64,000 bases of DNA from Nostoc sp. UHCC 0926. GTDB taxonomy: Bacteria > Cyanobacteriota > Cyanobacteriia > Cyanobacteriales > Nostocaceae. Both the position numbers and the translations under genes were made by a program. Under the pieces are notes generated by a model, which was not told where the DNA came from, searched no databases, and was given only the letters and a program-made list of their open reading frames with translations. Of this stretch, positions 43,125 to 52,056 are shown one piece after another (position 1 is the first letter of the stretch; each line of letters starts with the position of its first letter). The DNA lies in assembly GCF_028623165.1 (NCBI RefSeq), contig NZ_CP117772.1, positions 682,001 to 746,000 of the forward strand. The letters run 5' to 3'.

Positions 43125-44759
43125 ATGAACATACGTAAAGTCTCTACTACTCCCTTTAGCGACCAAAAGCCTGGTACTTCTGGGCTGCGTCAATCAGTTA
43201 AGGTTTTTCAGCAGCCCCACTACCTGGAAAATTTTATCCAATCCATCTTCGATTCTCTAGGGGACTTGCGCTTTCAAACCCTAGTTTTGGGTGGTGATGG
43301 TCGTTATTACAATCGCCAAGCCATTCAAATCATTTTGAAAATGGCTGCGGCCAATGGCATTGGGCGCATTAAAGTTGGTCAACAGGGAATTTTGTCTACT
43401 CCTGCGACTTCTGTTATTATTCGCAAGCACCAGGCTATTGGTGGTATCATCTTGTCTGCTAGCCATAATCCGGGCGGACCAAATGGTGACTTTGGCGTGA
43501 AATATAACATTAGCAATGGTGGCCCAGCACCGGAAAAGGTGACTTTAGCTATCTACCAGCGCAGTAAAGTCATTGATAGCTACCAAATTCTGGAAGCACC
43601 AGATGTAGATTTAGAAACTTTGGGTGAGTCACATTTAGGAGAGACGCTAGTTGAGGTAATTGACTCCGTAGATGATTATCAAGAGTTAATGGAGTCCCTG
43701 TTTGATTTTGAACTGATTCACCAACTGTTGACAAGAGGAAATTTTCGGTTCAGCATCGATGCCTTACATGCGGTAGCTGGCCCCTATGCCCATGCTATTT
43801 TCGAGCAACGTTTGGGCGCACCAGTAGGAACTGTGCAAAATGGTACACCCCTGGAAGATTTTGGCGGCGGACACCCTGACCCAAATCTGGTTTATGCTCA
43901 TGAGTTGGTGGATATTTTGTACGCAGAGAATGCGCCGGACTTTGGGGCAGCTTTTGATGGAGATGGCGATCGCAATATGATCTTAGGGCGTAAGTTCTTT
44001 GTCACCCCTAGCGATAGCCTTGCAGTTTTAGCCGCAAACGCCAAGCTAGTCCCTGGTTATAGTGCAGGTTTAGCCGGGGTAGCGCGATCAATGCCTACTA
44101 GCCAAGCAGTGGATCGAGTTGCTGCTCAGATTGGGATTGAATCCTATGAAACACCCACTGGTTGGAAGTTTTTCGGCAATCTCTTAGACGCAGGCAAAGC
44201 TACTCTCTGCGGTGAAGAAAGTTTTGGTACCGGCTCTAACCATATCCGCGAAAAAGATGGGTTATGGGCTGTGCTGTTTTGGCTGAATATCCTAGCTGTC
44301 CGGCAACAATCTGTCGAGCAGATTGTACGGGAACACTGGCAAACCTATGGACGCAATTATTACTCTCGTCATGACTATGAAGAGATAGAGACAGGGCAAG
44401 CAATCAACTTAATAGAAAGATTGCGTTCTTTGTTGCCAACTCTCAATGGCAAGCAATTCGGTAACTATCAAGTTGAATACAGTGATGACTTTAGTTATAC
44501 CGACCCTGTTGATGGCAGCGTTAGCGAGCAACAAGGTGTTCGCATTGGCTTTACCGATGGCTCTCGAATTGTGGTGCGACTTTCTGGTACGGGGACTCTT
44601 GGTGCAACCTTAAGAGTTTATCTAGAAAGCTACGAGCCAGATGCCGCAAAACATGATCTTGAGCCACAGCTTGCACTTGCTTCTTTAATTACTATTGCCC
44701 AGGAGATAGCCCAGATCCGCTTACTGACAGGACGGGAACAGCCAACTGTGATTACTTAG
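43125..44759 (+). CDS. pgm: Phosphoglucomutase (alpha-D-glucose-1,6-bisphosphate dependent)
   Basis: 544 residues, the family length. It interconverts glucose-1-phosphate and glucose-6-phosphate in the cytoplasm. Visible motifs are the N-terminal TTPFSDQKPGTSGLRQSVKV, the active-site phosphoserine loop LSASHNPGGPNGDFG, the metal-binding FDGDGDRNM, the sugar-binding loop CGEESFGTGSNHIREKDG and the phosphate-binding loop RLSGTGTLGATLR. All look intact. It would supply Glc-1-P for sugar-nucleotide synthesis, connecting to the SPS-like enzyme at 38.5 kb, although IS debris separates the two. Confidence 0.95.
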   Translation: MNIRKVSTTPFSDQKPGTSGLRQSVKVFQQPHYLENFIQSIFDSLGDLRFQTLVLGGDGRYYNRQAIQIILKMAAANGIGRIKVGQQGILSTPATSVIIRKHQAIGGIILSASHNPGGPNGDFGVKYNISNGGPAPEKVTLAIYQRSKVIDSYQILEAPDVDLETLGESHLGETLVEVIDSVDDYQELMESLFDFELIHQLLTRGNFRFSIDALHAVAGPYAHAIFEQRLGAPVGTVQNGTPLEDFGGGHPDPNLVYAHELVDILYAENAPDFGAAFDGDGDRNMILGRKFFVTPSDSLAVLAANAKLVPGYSAGLAGVARSMPTSQAVDRVAAQIGIESYETPTGWKFFGNLLDAGKATLCGEESFGTGSNHIREKDGLWAVLFWLNILAVRQQSVEQIVREHWQTYGRNYYSRHDYEEIETGQAINLIERLRSLLPTLNGKQFGNYQVEYSDDFSYTDPVDGSVSEQQGVRIGFTDGSRIVVRLSGTGTLGATLRVYLESYEPDAAKHDLEPQLALASLITIAQEIAQIRLLTGREQPTVIT

Positions 44760-44939
44760 TACAAAGCTCTTGATAGTTTTGAGGTTTGTAGTCAGCACGA
44801 AGCGTGCTTAGAAAATAACTACGCTTTGTGCCTACTACAAACTTACTTCCCATTTTGGGCATCTGTAGAAAAAATCTGCAAAGGTTAAGGGGGAATGGCA
44901 CGCTTGTTTTCCCGGATGAACTATTTTATTGTGAGTTGG

Positions 44940-45019
44940 TGTCAGTCACTAATAATATTCTGAATTTCAACGGACAATGCCAAACAGCGTTTAAGTTCTA
45001 TGAACAGCTATTTTTGTGA
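44940..45019 (+). pseudogene. VOC/PhnB-like protein N-terminal stub
   Basis: NILNFNGQCQTAFKFYEQLF matches the conserved start of PhnB-like VOC-fold proteins (YLNFNGxCxxAFxFYExxLG). A stop follows immediately; about 25 of 140 residues are left. The 3' end overlaps the convergent SDR-PhyH gene. Confidence 0.55.
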
Positions 45020-46627
45020 TTGCAAAATTACAGGCTTCTGATAATTAGAAGTATAACCTGGTAAAACTTTTACCCCTGGCTGAGTCAACCTTAGCGTTAA
45101 AGAAAGTCTGACTTTACCACTATTATTACGTACTGAACGATGTAATAGTGTATTAGTAAATAGTACAAACTCTCCAGGACGTAACACTACAGGAATAGCT
45201 TTTTTTGCAACTTCATCAGGAATTTCAAAAAAGTGATTACCACTAAAAGGATCGCTTCCTTTTATCTGGCAATTGTTTAAGTAAATATTAGGTATATACT
45301 CAAATCCATTATATTCATTAACTTCTGTCAAAGCTATATAAGCATTGATAGTTTTACCATCTCCTTCCAGAAGTTTAGAATAAGAGTCTTGATGCCAAAA
45401 AGGAATTAATTGCTGGGCGGGATAATTTACCCATAGTTCTGACCGCCATAATACTAAATTATCCCCCAAATGAGCATTAAGCCTTTCTAATAAGTTTTGA
45501 TCTTGACATAATTGCCAAATTACAGGTGAATCTAAATGTCTTTCCATGTAAAAACATCTGGTATAAACTTGAACTAATATAATGAATAACGAACCAATAT
45601 CAAATCTAATAAATGATTTAACTACCTGTTTTAATAATATATTTGTTGGGATTTTTCGGATAATATTATCAAAGATGGATTGGGTAATATTAGCTATTTC
45701 ATCGCTGCTTAAAATCAGAGAGTTTGGCCCCCAAATCTCATCAGTCCCATCATAATTAATTTTATTTGTATTCTGCTGTTGGTTGCAACCTGCCCATAAT
45801 AAGCTACGTTCCCATAATTGCTGTGATAATTCTTGATTTTCTGCTATTTCGGGTAATAAAATTTCTTGAGTGTGACTATCTAAAAATTTTCCACTAATAT
45901 TTTGATAATCTGGGGAAGTAGCACAAACAAGGGTACTATATGCTCCGGCTTCCGAAGAAATACCTAAACCTAAATATTTACTGAGACGATGCCATATAGT
46001 AATATTTGATTGTACAAAGCCTGGATGTATGGCGTTAACAGTGACTTGAGAATTATTTAATCGTTGAGAAAGTTCTCTTGTTAAAAGCAATAAACAGAGT
46101 TTTGAAACGGCATATAATTTTAGGAAATTTAAAGGTGTTCTTTTAACTAATAAATTCCAGTCAATACCACTTGGAGATAATGCTAAATCTGATGCTAACA
46201 TAATAATCCGGCTAGGAGCAGATTTTGGCAATTTTTCTAGTAATAAATAAGTCAACAAAAAATGACCTAAATAGTTCGTTCCCCAAATCAGTTCAAAACC
46301 TTCTTTGGTTGTACCTCTGTTGTTGAATATCCCCGCATTGTTAACTAATATATGTAAGGGCAAATTGTAGCTATTAAAGAGTTTTACACACTGACGAACT
46401 GAATCTAAAGAAGCTAGATCAAGAGGTAAAAATTTCACATTTTGATTTCCGGTGGTTTGGCGGATGTAGTCTATAGCTTTTGCCGCTTTATTTGCCGAAC
46501 GACAGGCAATAAATACATGATTGCCTAATTTGGCTAAACCTATAGCCGTCATTAAACCTACACCCGAATTACCACCTGTAACCAGACACACTTGCATAAT
46601 TTCCGCTCTCTTAGTATTTATTTCCAA
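45008..46627 (-). CDS. Fusion of short-chain dehydrogenase and phytanoyl-CoA dioxygenase-like domains
   Basis: 539 residues. Residues about 9-280 are a classical-type SDR: CLVTGGNSGVGLMTAIGLAK (TGxxxGxG NAD(P) motif), LVNNAG and the catalytic-type YAVSK motif (LKLYAVSKLCLLL). It resembles retinol-dehydrogenase/protochlorophyllide-reductase-like SDRs. Residues about 320-539 are PhyH-like: LIPFWHQDSYSKLLEGDG (iron ligands His and Asp), RPGEFVLFTNTLLHRSVRNN (distal His) and a KVRLSLTLR arginine. One reading frame covers both. The fusion suggests sequential oxidation of one substrate, perhaps a lipid alcohol or natural product. A cysteine-poor linker joins them. Substrate unknown. Confidence 0.78.
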   Translation of the reverse strand: MEINTKRAEIMQVCLVTGGNSGVGLMTAIGLAKLGNHVFIACRSANKAAKAIDYIRQTTGNQNVKFLPLDLASLDSVRQCVKLFNSYNLPLHILVNNAGIFNNRGTTKEGFELIWGTNYLGHFLLTYLLLEKLPKSAPSRIIMLASDLALSPSGIDWNLLVKRTPLNFLKLYAVSKLCLLLLTRELSQRLNNSQVTVNAIHPGFVQSNITIWHRLSKYLGLGISSEAGAYSTLVCATSPDYQNISGKFLDSHTQEILLPEIAENQELSQQLWERSLLWAGCNQQQNTNKINYDGTDEIWGPNSLILSSDEIANITQSIFDNIIRKIPTNILLKQVVKSFIRFDIGSLFIILVQVYTRCFYMERHLDSPVIWQLCQDQNLLERLNAHLGDNLVLWRSELWVNYPAQQLIPFWHQDSYSKLLEGDGKTINAYIALTEVNEYNGFEYIPNIYLNNCQIKGSDPFSGNHFFEIPDEVAKKAIPVVLRPGEFVLFTNTLLHRSVRNNSGKVRLSLTLRLTQPGVKVLPGYTSNYQKPVILQSQK

Positions 46628-46870
46628 CTAATTGCCAGAAATCTAGTCAGTATTAATATAACGTATCGCCTCAATCATTCGAGGTAAGTAGCTATTTTGA
46701 TTGCCACGAACAAACCATGTAATAAAGAGATATATACACAAATATTTTGACCCAATCAGAAATATTATATAATTATTTGGCATTTAATCCTCTCAATCAA
46801 ATATTTTCTCTATTAATCAAACAATCTGTATAATCATGGTTTGCTCTGAGTCAGGGTAATGGGAAAGGAT

Positions 46871-46990
46871 ATGATTGACCACGACCGACTTTTCAAAGAA
46901 TTACTATCTACGTTTTTTATTGAATTTCTTGATTTATTTCTGCCTTGTGGACACAAAAGCTCCCGTTGGGTTTATGGCATTACCGCCTGA
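46871..46990 (+). pseudogene. Rpn/DUF4351-type nuclease N-terminal stub
   Basis: MIDHDRLFKELLSTFFIEFL DLFLP is the highly conserved start of Rpn-family (PD-(D/E)XK, DUF4351) recombination-promoting nucleases common in cyanobacteria. The frame stops after 39 residues (about 300 normally). GGGAAAGGAT serves as RBS. The remaining part of 46628-47042 holds nothing recognisable. Confidence 0.65.
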
Positions 46991-47042
46991 TATAAAAGTT
47001 ATGGCGTTGCTGAATTCAGCAACGCTGTTTTTCTTCTCTTCC

Positions 47043-47849
47043 TTAACTAGACAAACTAACAAAAGAGTGATTGCAGTAAATCTGGTTGAGTACCCGATAA
47101 TTTTCTAGCTTCACTGCGGCAAAACGCCTAACACCAAATTGTTTCATAACTCCTTGTAACTCTACATCTGGTTGGAGTAAGCTAATCAGCATTTGCTGAA
47201 TTAAAGGGATACTTAGACGCTGTGCTACTACCAATGGTGGCATAGGAGAAGGCCCGATCACTTCCACCACACGCAAATGCTGTGATAATTCCGGAATATC
47301 GCGTAATTCTTGTTCTAACACTACACTGTCAATGGCTGCACAATCCGCCACCCCCTCAACTACCCAGCGAATTGAACGTTGATGAAAACCTGATTCTATA
47401 GTTTTTCCAAAGAAATTTTGCGGATATTTTTCTTGACTTAACCAGTGACGAAGTAAATTATAACCACTGTTAGAACCAGGGTCGTTATAGCAAAATGTTT
47501 TCTCTGACAAATCGGCAAACTTTTTGATATTACTATCAGCCTTGACAATTACATCTGCATAGTAAATAGGACTGTTGCCATACCGGGATGCTTGCATCAC
47601 AGGTGCAACCAAAGTCTGCAATTGGTTTGTAACTTCTTGACTGTAACGAATTAGTGGTAATCCACAAATAAAAGCGAGGTCTATCTGGTCTTGAAATAAT
47701 AGAGGATCTTGGAGGGGATCGCATTCACCTTGGTGCAGTTGGATTTCTAGTTGTAAAACACGACCCAAATAAGCTGCGATCGCCTGATATAATCCGAACC
47801 AATTAGGAGCTAAGTAGGATACAGCCCGTAAGCTTGTTAATATACTCAT
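47043..47849 (-). CDS. PhnD/SsuA-like substrate-binding protein without signal peptide
   Basis: 268 residues. The fold of periplasmic phosphonate-binding (PhnD-like) proteins is evident: LTSLRAVSYLAPNWFGLYQA, LEIQLHQGECDPLQ, DLAFICGLPLIRY, YYADVIVKADSNIKKFADLS, CYNDPGSNSGYNLLRHWL and VEGVADCAAIDSVVLEQEL. No signal peptide is seen from the chosen start, and no ABC permease or ATPase is adjacent. It may be a cytoplasmic single-domain member of the family. It appears intact. Confidence 0.75.
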   Translation of the reverse strand: MSILTSLRAVSYLAPNWFGLYQAIAAYLGRVLQLEIQLHQGECDPLQDPLLFQDQIDLAFICGLPLIRYSQEVTNQLQTLVAPVMQASRYGNSPIYYADVIVKADSNIKKFADLSEKTFCYNDPGSNSGYNLLRHWLSQEKYPQNFFGKTIESGFHQRSIRWVVEGVADCAAIDSVVLEQELRDIPELSQHLRVVEVIGPSPMPPLVVAQRLSIPLIQQMLISLLQPDVELQGVMKQFGVRRFAAVKLENYRVLNQIYCNHSFVSLSS

Positions 47850-48117
47850 TCTTGTTTTAAAACAGTATTGTATCTTTCTAGAAAACTTGAGTTAACTTCC
47901 GCCCAACCTGATAAAGCCGCTATTTTCAAGGCGATGGAGTTACGCCATAGGGAGCGGGTGAAGTCATTATATGCCCAGGCTAATAGTATCTGGAATCGTT
48001 GAGTTCCCACTGCGTCAGATGATTCATGCTTTGGTAAGAGCGATCACAGAAACGCTAATAGCCAAAACTGCGATCGCCTTTCCCAAATTCCCCAAAGCGA
48101 TCGCTCTGATTAAACTT

Positions 48118-48314
48118 TATAAGCGGCTCATCCCAAACCAGAACAACCTCTGTATGGCGTGATCACCAATGGTAGCAGCTATTTGTCTGTCAAAACCTTG
48201 GGGAAACAATACGGTATTTCCGATCTATTTGCAACGCGATCGCAATATCTTAACAATTTATCTGGAGTTTTAAGAATACTCAAGCATTTGGGTATAATTA
48301 TTACAGAATCTTAA
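48118..48314 (+). pseudogene. 3' fragment of a restriction-nuclease-like cyanobacterial hypothetical protein
   Basis: The frame AAHPKPEQPLYGVITNGSSY, LSVKTLGKQYGISDLFATRS and LSGVLRILKHLGIIITES resembles the C-terminus of type I restriction R-like/PD-(D/E)XK cyanobacterial proteins (PVFGMxTNGxxFxFVKL...YxxSDxFSL...LxxVLxILKxLG). It begins after an in-frame stop. Stretch 47850-48117 contains HIP1 sites but no clear gene. Confidence 0.4.
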
Positions 48315-48320
48315 GTATTA

Positions 48321-48686
48321 CTATGCTATAGATTCGGACAGTAAGCCTGACATATCTAATACTCGCTCTGACCAAGCAGTAGATTGTTCAGACATTTTTA
48401 TGCGTTCGGTATCATCAGACCAAATACTATTAAACTTTAATTTCCATCGTGCCAGTTGAACTTGAATGTTAACGAGTTCTTCGGCATATTCCGGTTCAAT
48501 TTCTGCTGCTGTCCATTCGATAAAACACATAGTCTCATCTGCTACACTTTCAACAGCTTCTTTATAAGCGCTGTTACAAAATGTTCTAATCCTAGCTAAA
48601 TTAGACGCGATATGCCCTAAGCGATTTGATGTATTTTCGCTTTGAAACCGTGCTTGTTTATCATCCCCTTTCTGGTTCATATCCAC
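48321..48686 (-). CDS. Conserved cyanobacterial helical hypothetical protein
   Basis: 121 residues, predicted mostly alpha-helical: SNRLGHIASNLARIRTFCNS, VADETMCFIEWTAAEIEPEY and LVNIQVQLARWKLKFNSIWS. No signal peptide, no known motif. It overlaps the end of the upstream stub by 26 bases. Its size and its position behind a nucleotidyltransferase-like stub recall HEPN/MNT two-gene modules, but no R-x4-6-H motif is visible, so I do not call it HEPN. Confidence 0.55.
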   Translation of the reverse strand: MDMNQKGDDKQARFQSENTSNRLGHIASNLARIRTFCNSAYKEAVESVADETMCFIEWTAAEIEPEYAEELVNIQVQLARWKLKFNSIWSDDTERIKMSEQSTAWSERVLDMSGLLSESIA

Positions 48687-48747
48687 CTATTAACTCCTGA
48701 GCAATTTTTTTAACACGTTCTCGAATCTCTGGGTTTTGAATTATCAT
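48661..48747 (-). pseudogene. MNT-type nucleotidyltransferase N-terminal stub
   Basis: From the Met at 48747: IIQNPEIRERVKKIAQELIG GYEPERG. This is the typical first helix of minimal nucleotidyltransferases (xxIxERVxKIxxxLIxxYxPExIxLFGSxA), but the catalytic GSxAxG...D-x-D part is missing. Confidence 0.4.
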
Positions 48748-48848
48748 TGAGCGATTATTTTGGCTAGGGCGGATGTTAATAATCGATTCATAAGCTATTG
48801 ATTGGTTAAATGGAATCCAGTCAGCACCCCAAATATCTCGCTGGCTAC

Positions 48849-49012
48849 TACCATCTCTCCACACGGCGTTCTAGATGCAGGCGATCGCGTTCCTCCGCCT
48901 CGGTCAACTCCTCTACTTCAGCAGCAGTAACCGTAATCGTTGCTGTAGCAGGATTTTCCTCAACAGAGATATCTTCGTGAGATGAATAAAATCTTACCCT
49001 ACCTCGGATGGT
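48849..49012 (-). pseudogene. N-terminal fragment of plasmid protein family A
   Basis: The minus strand reads HEDISVEENPATATITVTAA, EVEELTEAEERDRLHLERRV. The EERDRLxLExRVERAF helix is, from memory, the start of the family whose C-terminal parts lie at 2308-5160. It is followed at once by unrelated sequence in another frame (ERDGSSQRDIWGADWIPFNQ, SIAYESIINIRPSQ), which I cannot place. Confidence 0.45.
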
Positions 49013-49056
49013 GTCACTTTGTTTCCAACAAAGATTGCTGATCGGGCGAGTCCTCT

Positions 49057-49086
49057 TGTCAATAGGTTTTGAGACGCGCTAACCCT
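49057..49086 (+). repeat. Solo ISAs1-type terminal repeat
   Basis: TGTCAATAGGTTTTGAGACG then CGCTAACCCTG is almost identical to 1417-1446, where it follows an ISAs1 transposase end. A weaker copy (TTTGAGACGCGTTTACCCTG) lies at 59856-59875. Immediately downstream (about 49130-49165) is another dispersed repeat (GCGTTGGCGAAGCCTCTCGT). Confidence 0.5.
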
Positions 49087-49559
49087 GGCCTCCTAAGCAG
49101 TAGCCGGATTGTCTTGGAAGCCTACACTTACTGCGTTGGCGAAGCCTCTCGTAGAGAAGCAGAAGTGTAGGAGATGTCACTTTTACAACTTGTACCACAA
49201 TATTAGGCGATCGCTAAAAGCAGACGCGAACATTACTTTGAGGTTCTGCAATTTTGGAAAACCACCGATTTTGAAGGCATTCTGATCCTTGAGGGGATAT
49301 TTCCTAAATCGTCAAAATTAATAGTATTATAAATAGTATGCAGACTTTTAAAAGTTGGGTCAGTTTGGCTTTGGAAATCAACTAAGTTTTTGATATCTTC
49401 TAAAAGGTTTGGTAAGTGTTCTCTGCCTTGTAACGCCCTTTTGCCGAATAATTATCTACACAACTAATCTCGCTAGTACAGCTTGGCGGAAGTAAGCAGA
49501 CCATTAAAAGCTACGAAAATTTGGCTGACCGCAAGGCTTAAAAATAGTATGTGTATCTA

Positions 49560-49721
49560 CGCCGCATGGTACTAATTAATTCTTTAATATCTTTGCGAAT
49601 AGTTTTTCTATCCCATCCTAATTGTTTTTGAGCTAGCAGTTGTCCTCCGTGACCTAAAGACATCACAGTTTGGGCTTGTCAATGCCATCTTGCTGAACCT
49701 TTAAATTGAGTTGCTGTTTCT
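49560..49721 (-). pseudogene. Transposase fragment, ISAzo13-like
   Basis: The minus strand carries VMSLGHGGQLLAQKQLGWDR, KTIRKDIKELISTMRRRY. This resembles the helix-turn-helix end of ISAzo13-type transposases (LGxGGxxxLAxxxGxSxxTIxxGIxEL). It is a fragment only. 49087-49559 holds dispersed repeats and no clear gene. Confidence 0.4.
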
Positions 49722-50840
49722 TTAAGTGATCAACTTACCAATTTCATTTAATTTATGTGACAATATTCCTTGTAAAGATTGAAGTTCTTCACGACTAGCA
49801 TTAGCTAAAGTAATCTCAGATAATCCACTACTGATTTTTTGAATAATTACTTTTATTTCTTTCGATTCTGATTGTTCTGATGTTAAATACTTAGCTTTAA
49901 TGCTTTTAATTAAATCGCGTGTCTCAGGTACAGTTAAACTTTCTTTTAATACCTTTTCTGTTGCTTTTATTCGTTCTATAGCTGCTTCTTGTTCGGAAAT
50001 TTTCAATATTTTTGATGATAATGTTGCTAATGCCAATGCATGAGCGCCTTTGAGTTCTTGATGACGAATTGCTTTTTTTAAATCTTCTGGCAAAGATAAC
50101 ATTGGTAAAAGATTGGACTTAACAGAAGCAGGATTCAACCCAAATTCTAAGAGCACTAAAAATAAAGTTTGCTCCTCGTTAATAATACCCAGTACTTCTA
50201 AACCTTGTTGTTGCTGCTCACTAGTAGCAATTAATAATTTTGTTAACTCCTTGACTTGATTATGACGTTCAAGCCGCTTAAGTACAGCAGCAAGACTTGT
50301 AGTAACCTCATCAAATTCTAAAGCAGTTGATTTGGTGATCTCTTTAAATATTGCTTCTGCCTTATCTAGTGGATTTAAATCTTCAAAACCTAAAAAAGTC
50401 AATAACGATGATTGGTCTAAATCCTGCGGCTGAGGTACGATTAATGCCCGAATAGTCTCCCATCCTAATAGCTTTGCTGCTAACCAACGTAACTGCCCGT
50501 CTAAGAGCATATAACGACCGTTATCTTGAGCCACTAAAATTACTGGTGTAATTTGCCCATGTTTTTTAAGTAATCTCGCTTTTGCTTGAATAGACTCTTG
50601 TGTAATTGTTTGTCTTGGCTGGTTAGGGTTAGGATCAATTAGACCTGTATCAATGCCAATCTCACCTATTTGCGTTTGCAATTGTTCACGCAGTTTAGTG
50701 ATTTCTGTCTCTAATTCTGGTGATTGCAATGCACGCAACCTTTCTACTTCAGCTTGTAAATCTGTAATCTTTTGTTCTTGATCAGTTTTCTGTACTGCCA
50801 CTTTAAATTTATCGCCGATTTGCGGTAATAATTTTGCCAT
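49722..50840 (-). CDS. parB: ParB-like partition protein
   Basis: 372 residues. An N-terminal coiled coil (residues 18-60: QEQKITDLQAEVERLRALQS) precedes the ParB/Srx-type nuclease-like domain (about 70-165): DPNPNQPRQTITQESIQAKA, KKHGQITPVILVAQDNGRYM, LLDGQLRWLAAKLLGWETIR. The central region is helical (LNPLDKAEAIFKEITKS) with a possible helix-turn-helix (TTSLAAVLKRLERHNQVKEL). It starts at the last base of the parA stop, so they form one operon. It would load on the palindromes upstream of parA or a parS elsewhere and ensure segregation of a low-copy replicon. Confidence 0.88.
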   Translation of the reverse strand: MAKLLPQIGDKFKVAVQKTDQEQKITDLQAEVERLRALQSPELETEITKLREQLQTQIGEIGIDTGLIDPNPNQPRQTITQESIQAKARLLKKHGQITPVILVAQDNGRYMLLDGQLRWLAAKLLGWETIRALIVPQPQDLDQSSLLTFLGFEDLNPLDKAEAIFKEITKSTALEFDEVTTSLAAVLKRLERHNQVKELTKLLIATSEQQQQGLEVLGIINEEQTLFLVLLEFGLNPASVKSNLLPMLSLPEDLKKAIRHQELKGAHALALATLSSKILKISEQEAAIERIKATEKVLKESLTVPETRDLIKSIKAKYLTSEQSESKEIKVIIQKISSGLSEITLANASREELQSLQGILSHKLNEIGKLIT

Positions 50841-51625
50841 TATTTTTCCTTAATTAATGCAATTAGATCATCAACAATTAATTTGAAATCTTTGGAAGCA
50901 GGATGCTTGGGACGATACTTATGCAATGGTAATCCATAGGCACTAGCATTTTTAAACTCGTTAGAACTCCGAATTTTAGGATATAACTTTATACCTAATC
51001 TCTCAGCAATTGCAGGTAACTGTGCTAGGTATTGCCTGTGCATAGCTACTACTTCGTTATACATACTAGGAACAAACCCTAAAATTGGTGGGCGTGGTTC
51101 AAGTTGTAACTCGTCACTTGTGGAAATACACCATTCAACTAACTCTGCGGAACCAGAAATAGCTTTCATTTCTAACTGGACTGGAACCAAAACATGAGTA
51201 GCAGCAGCTAAAGCATTGACATTTAGCATACCCAAAGTTGCAGGACAGTCCAAAATAATTAAGTTATGAGGTAATGAATATTTATTTAGTTTGTCGGCTA
51301 GACTATATTCTCCACGTTTTCTGATCACCAATTCATTAGCTATTTCAGCCAACAAGGGATGTCCTTGACACACCTCAACTTTGGAATCCCAAACTGGTAC
51401 TAATGACCAATCACCTTTAAAATCTTTAGAAAGTAACTCTACTGTAGTTAAATTTGCTGACGCTGGTGATAAACCACAAAACACGTCTAATGAACGTTGG
51501 GGGTCTAAATCTAACATCGCTACTGTATAACCCCGCTTACTTACTTCATAGGCAATATGTGTGCTAATGGTAGACTTACCTACTCCACCAGCATTAGCCA
51601 GGAGCGCGAGAACTATTTGTTTCAT
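50840..51625 (-). CDS. parA: ParA-type partition ATPase
   Basis: 261 residues. The P-loop reads LLANAGGVGKSTISTHIAYE: the GKST is intact but the deviant-Walker signature lysine (KGGxGK) is Ala. This variant is common, from memory, among cyanobacterial plasmid ParAs. Walker A' is MLDLDPQRSLDVF and Walker B is LIILDCPATLGMLN. The C-terminus has LPLHKYRPKHPASKDFKLIV. No long N-terminal DNA-binding domain is present, so this is a type Ib-like (small) ParA in length and ParB is the likely autoregulator. It is the first gene of the parAB operon. Confidence 0.9.
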   Translation of the reverse strand: MKQIVLALLANAGGVGKSTISTHIAYEVSKRGYTVAMLDLDPQRSLDVFCGLSPASANLTTVELLSKDFKGDWSLVPVWDSKVEVCQGHPLLAEIANELVIRKRGEYSLADKLNKYSLPHNLIILDCPATLGMLNVNALAAATHVLVPVQLEMKAISGSAELVEWCISTSDELQLEPRPPILGFVPSMYNEVVAMHRQYLAQLPAIAERLGIKLYPKIRSSNEFKNASAYGLPLHKYRPKHPASKDFKLIVDDLIALIKEK

Positions 51626-51659
51626 AATAAATTATTTACCTTCGTTTCACTATATCAAT

Positions 51660-51733
51660 TTTTTGTCGTATTTTAAAATACGACAAAAATTAATTTAAGA
51701 ATTTTATTAAATGTCGTATTTTAAAATACGACA
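51660..51733. promoter_or_regulatory. parS: Two perfect palindromes upstream of parAB: putative parS/operator
   Basis: Two copies of the half-site GTCGTATTTT with its complement occur: one palindrome spans 51660-51689 (30 bp) and the other 51712-51733 (22 bp). Their centres are 48 bp apart. They sit 35-110 bases upstream of the parA start, overlapping the expected promoter. This position and symmetry fit a ParB (or ParA) binding site that serves as centromere and operator. Confidence 0.7.
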
Positions 51734-51935
51734 CTAGGGGGTCTGATTAGTTGCAACCAGATAACAGAAGTTTCAATAACCAAGTTCGTTGACCAAGCAG
51801 CCTTGTGATTGCTTCATTGCAATAATGTTGTGTAATTAATTCTGTCGGACTACTTACTGGGGTGATCGCTTCCGTGGTTACCTAGATCCTAATTTCAATA
51901 TCACCAAATGACATAGTTTTACAAAGCCAAAATTA

Positions 51936-52056
51936 CGATTTTATTGGGTACTTCCAGCGATTGCTTCGCAGGTGTTGCTCGCGCAATTTATTCGATTATG
52001 GTTGCGATCTGATTTGTCCTATTACCAAATTGCCCGCAGCATCGGGTTTACTTACG
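51936..52056 (+). pseudogene. Gene fragment interrupted by the IS4 element (left part)
   Basis: The frame LPAIASQVLLAQFIRLWLRS DLSYYQIARSIGFTY ends at the IS and resumes at 53668-53745 as EEYVRLSRFRRSPLTIEAIK FWY and a stop. I do not recognise the protein. The joined reading over the 14-bp duplication shows it was the insertion target. 51734-51935 has no gene. Confidence 0.45.
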
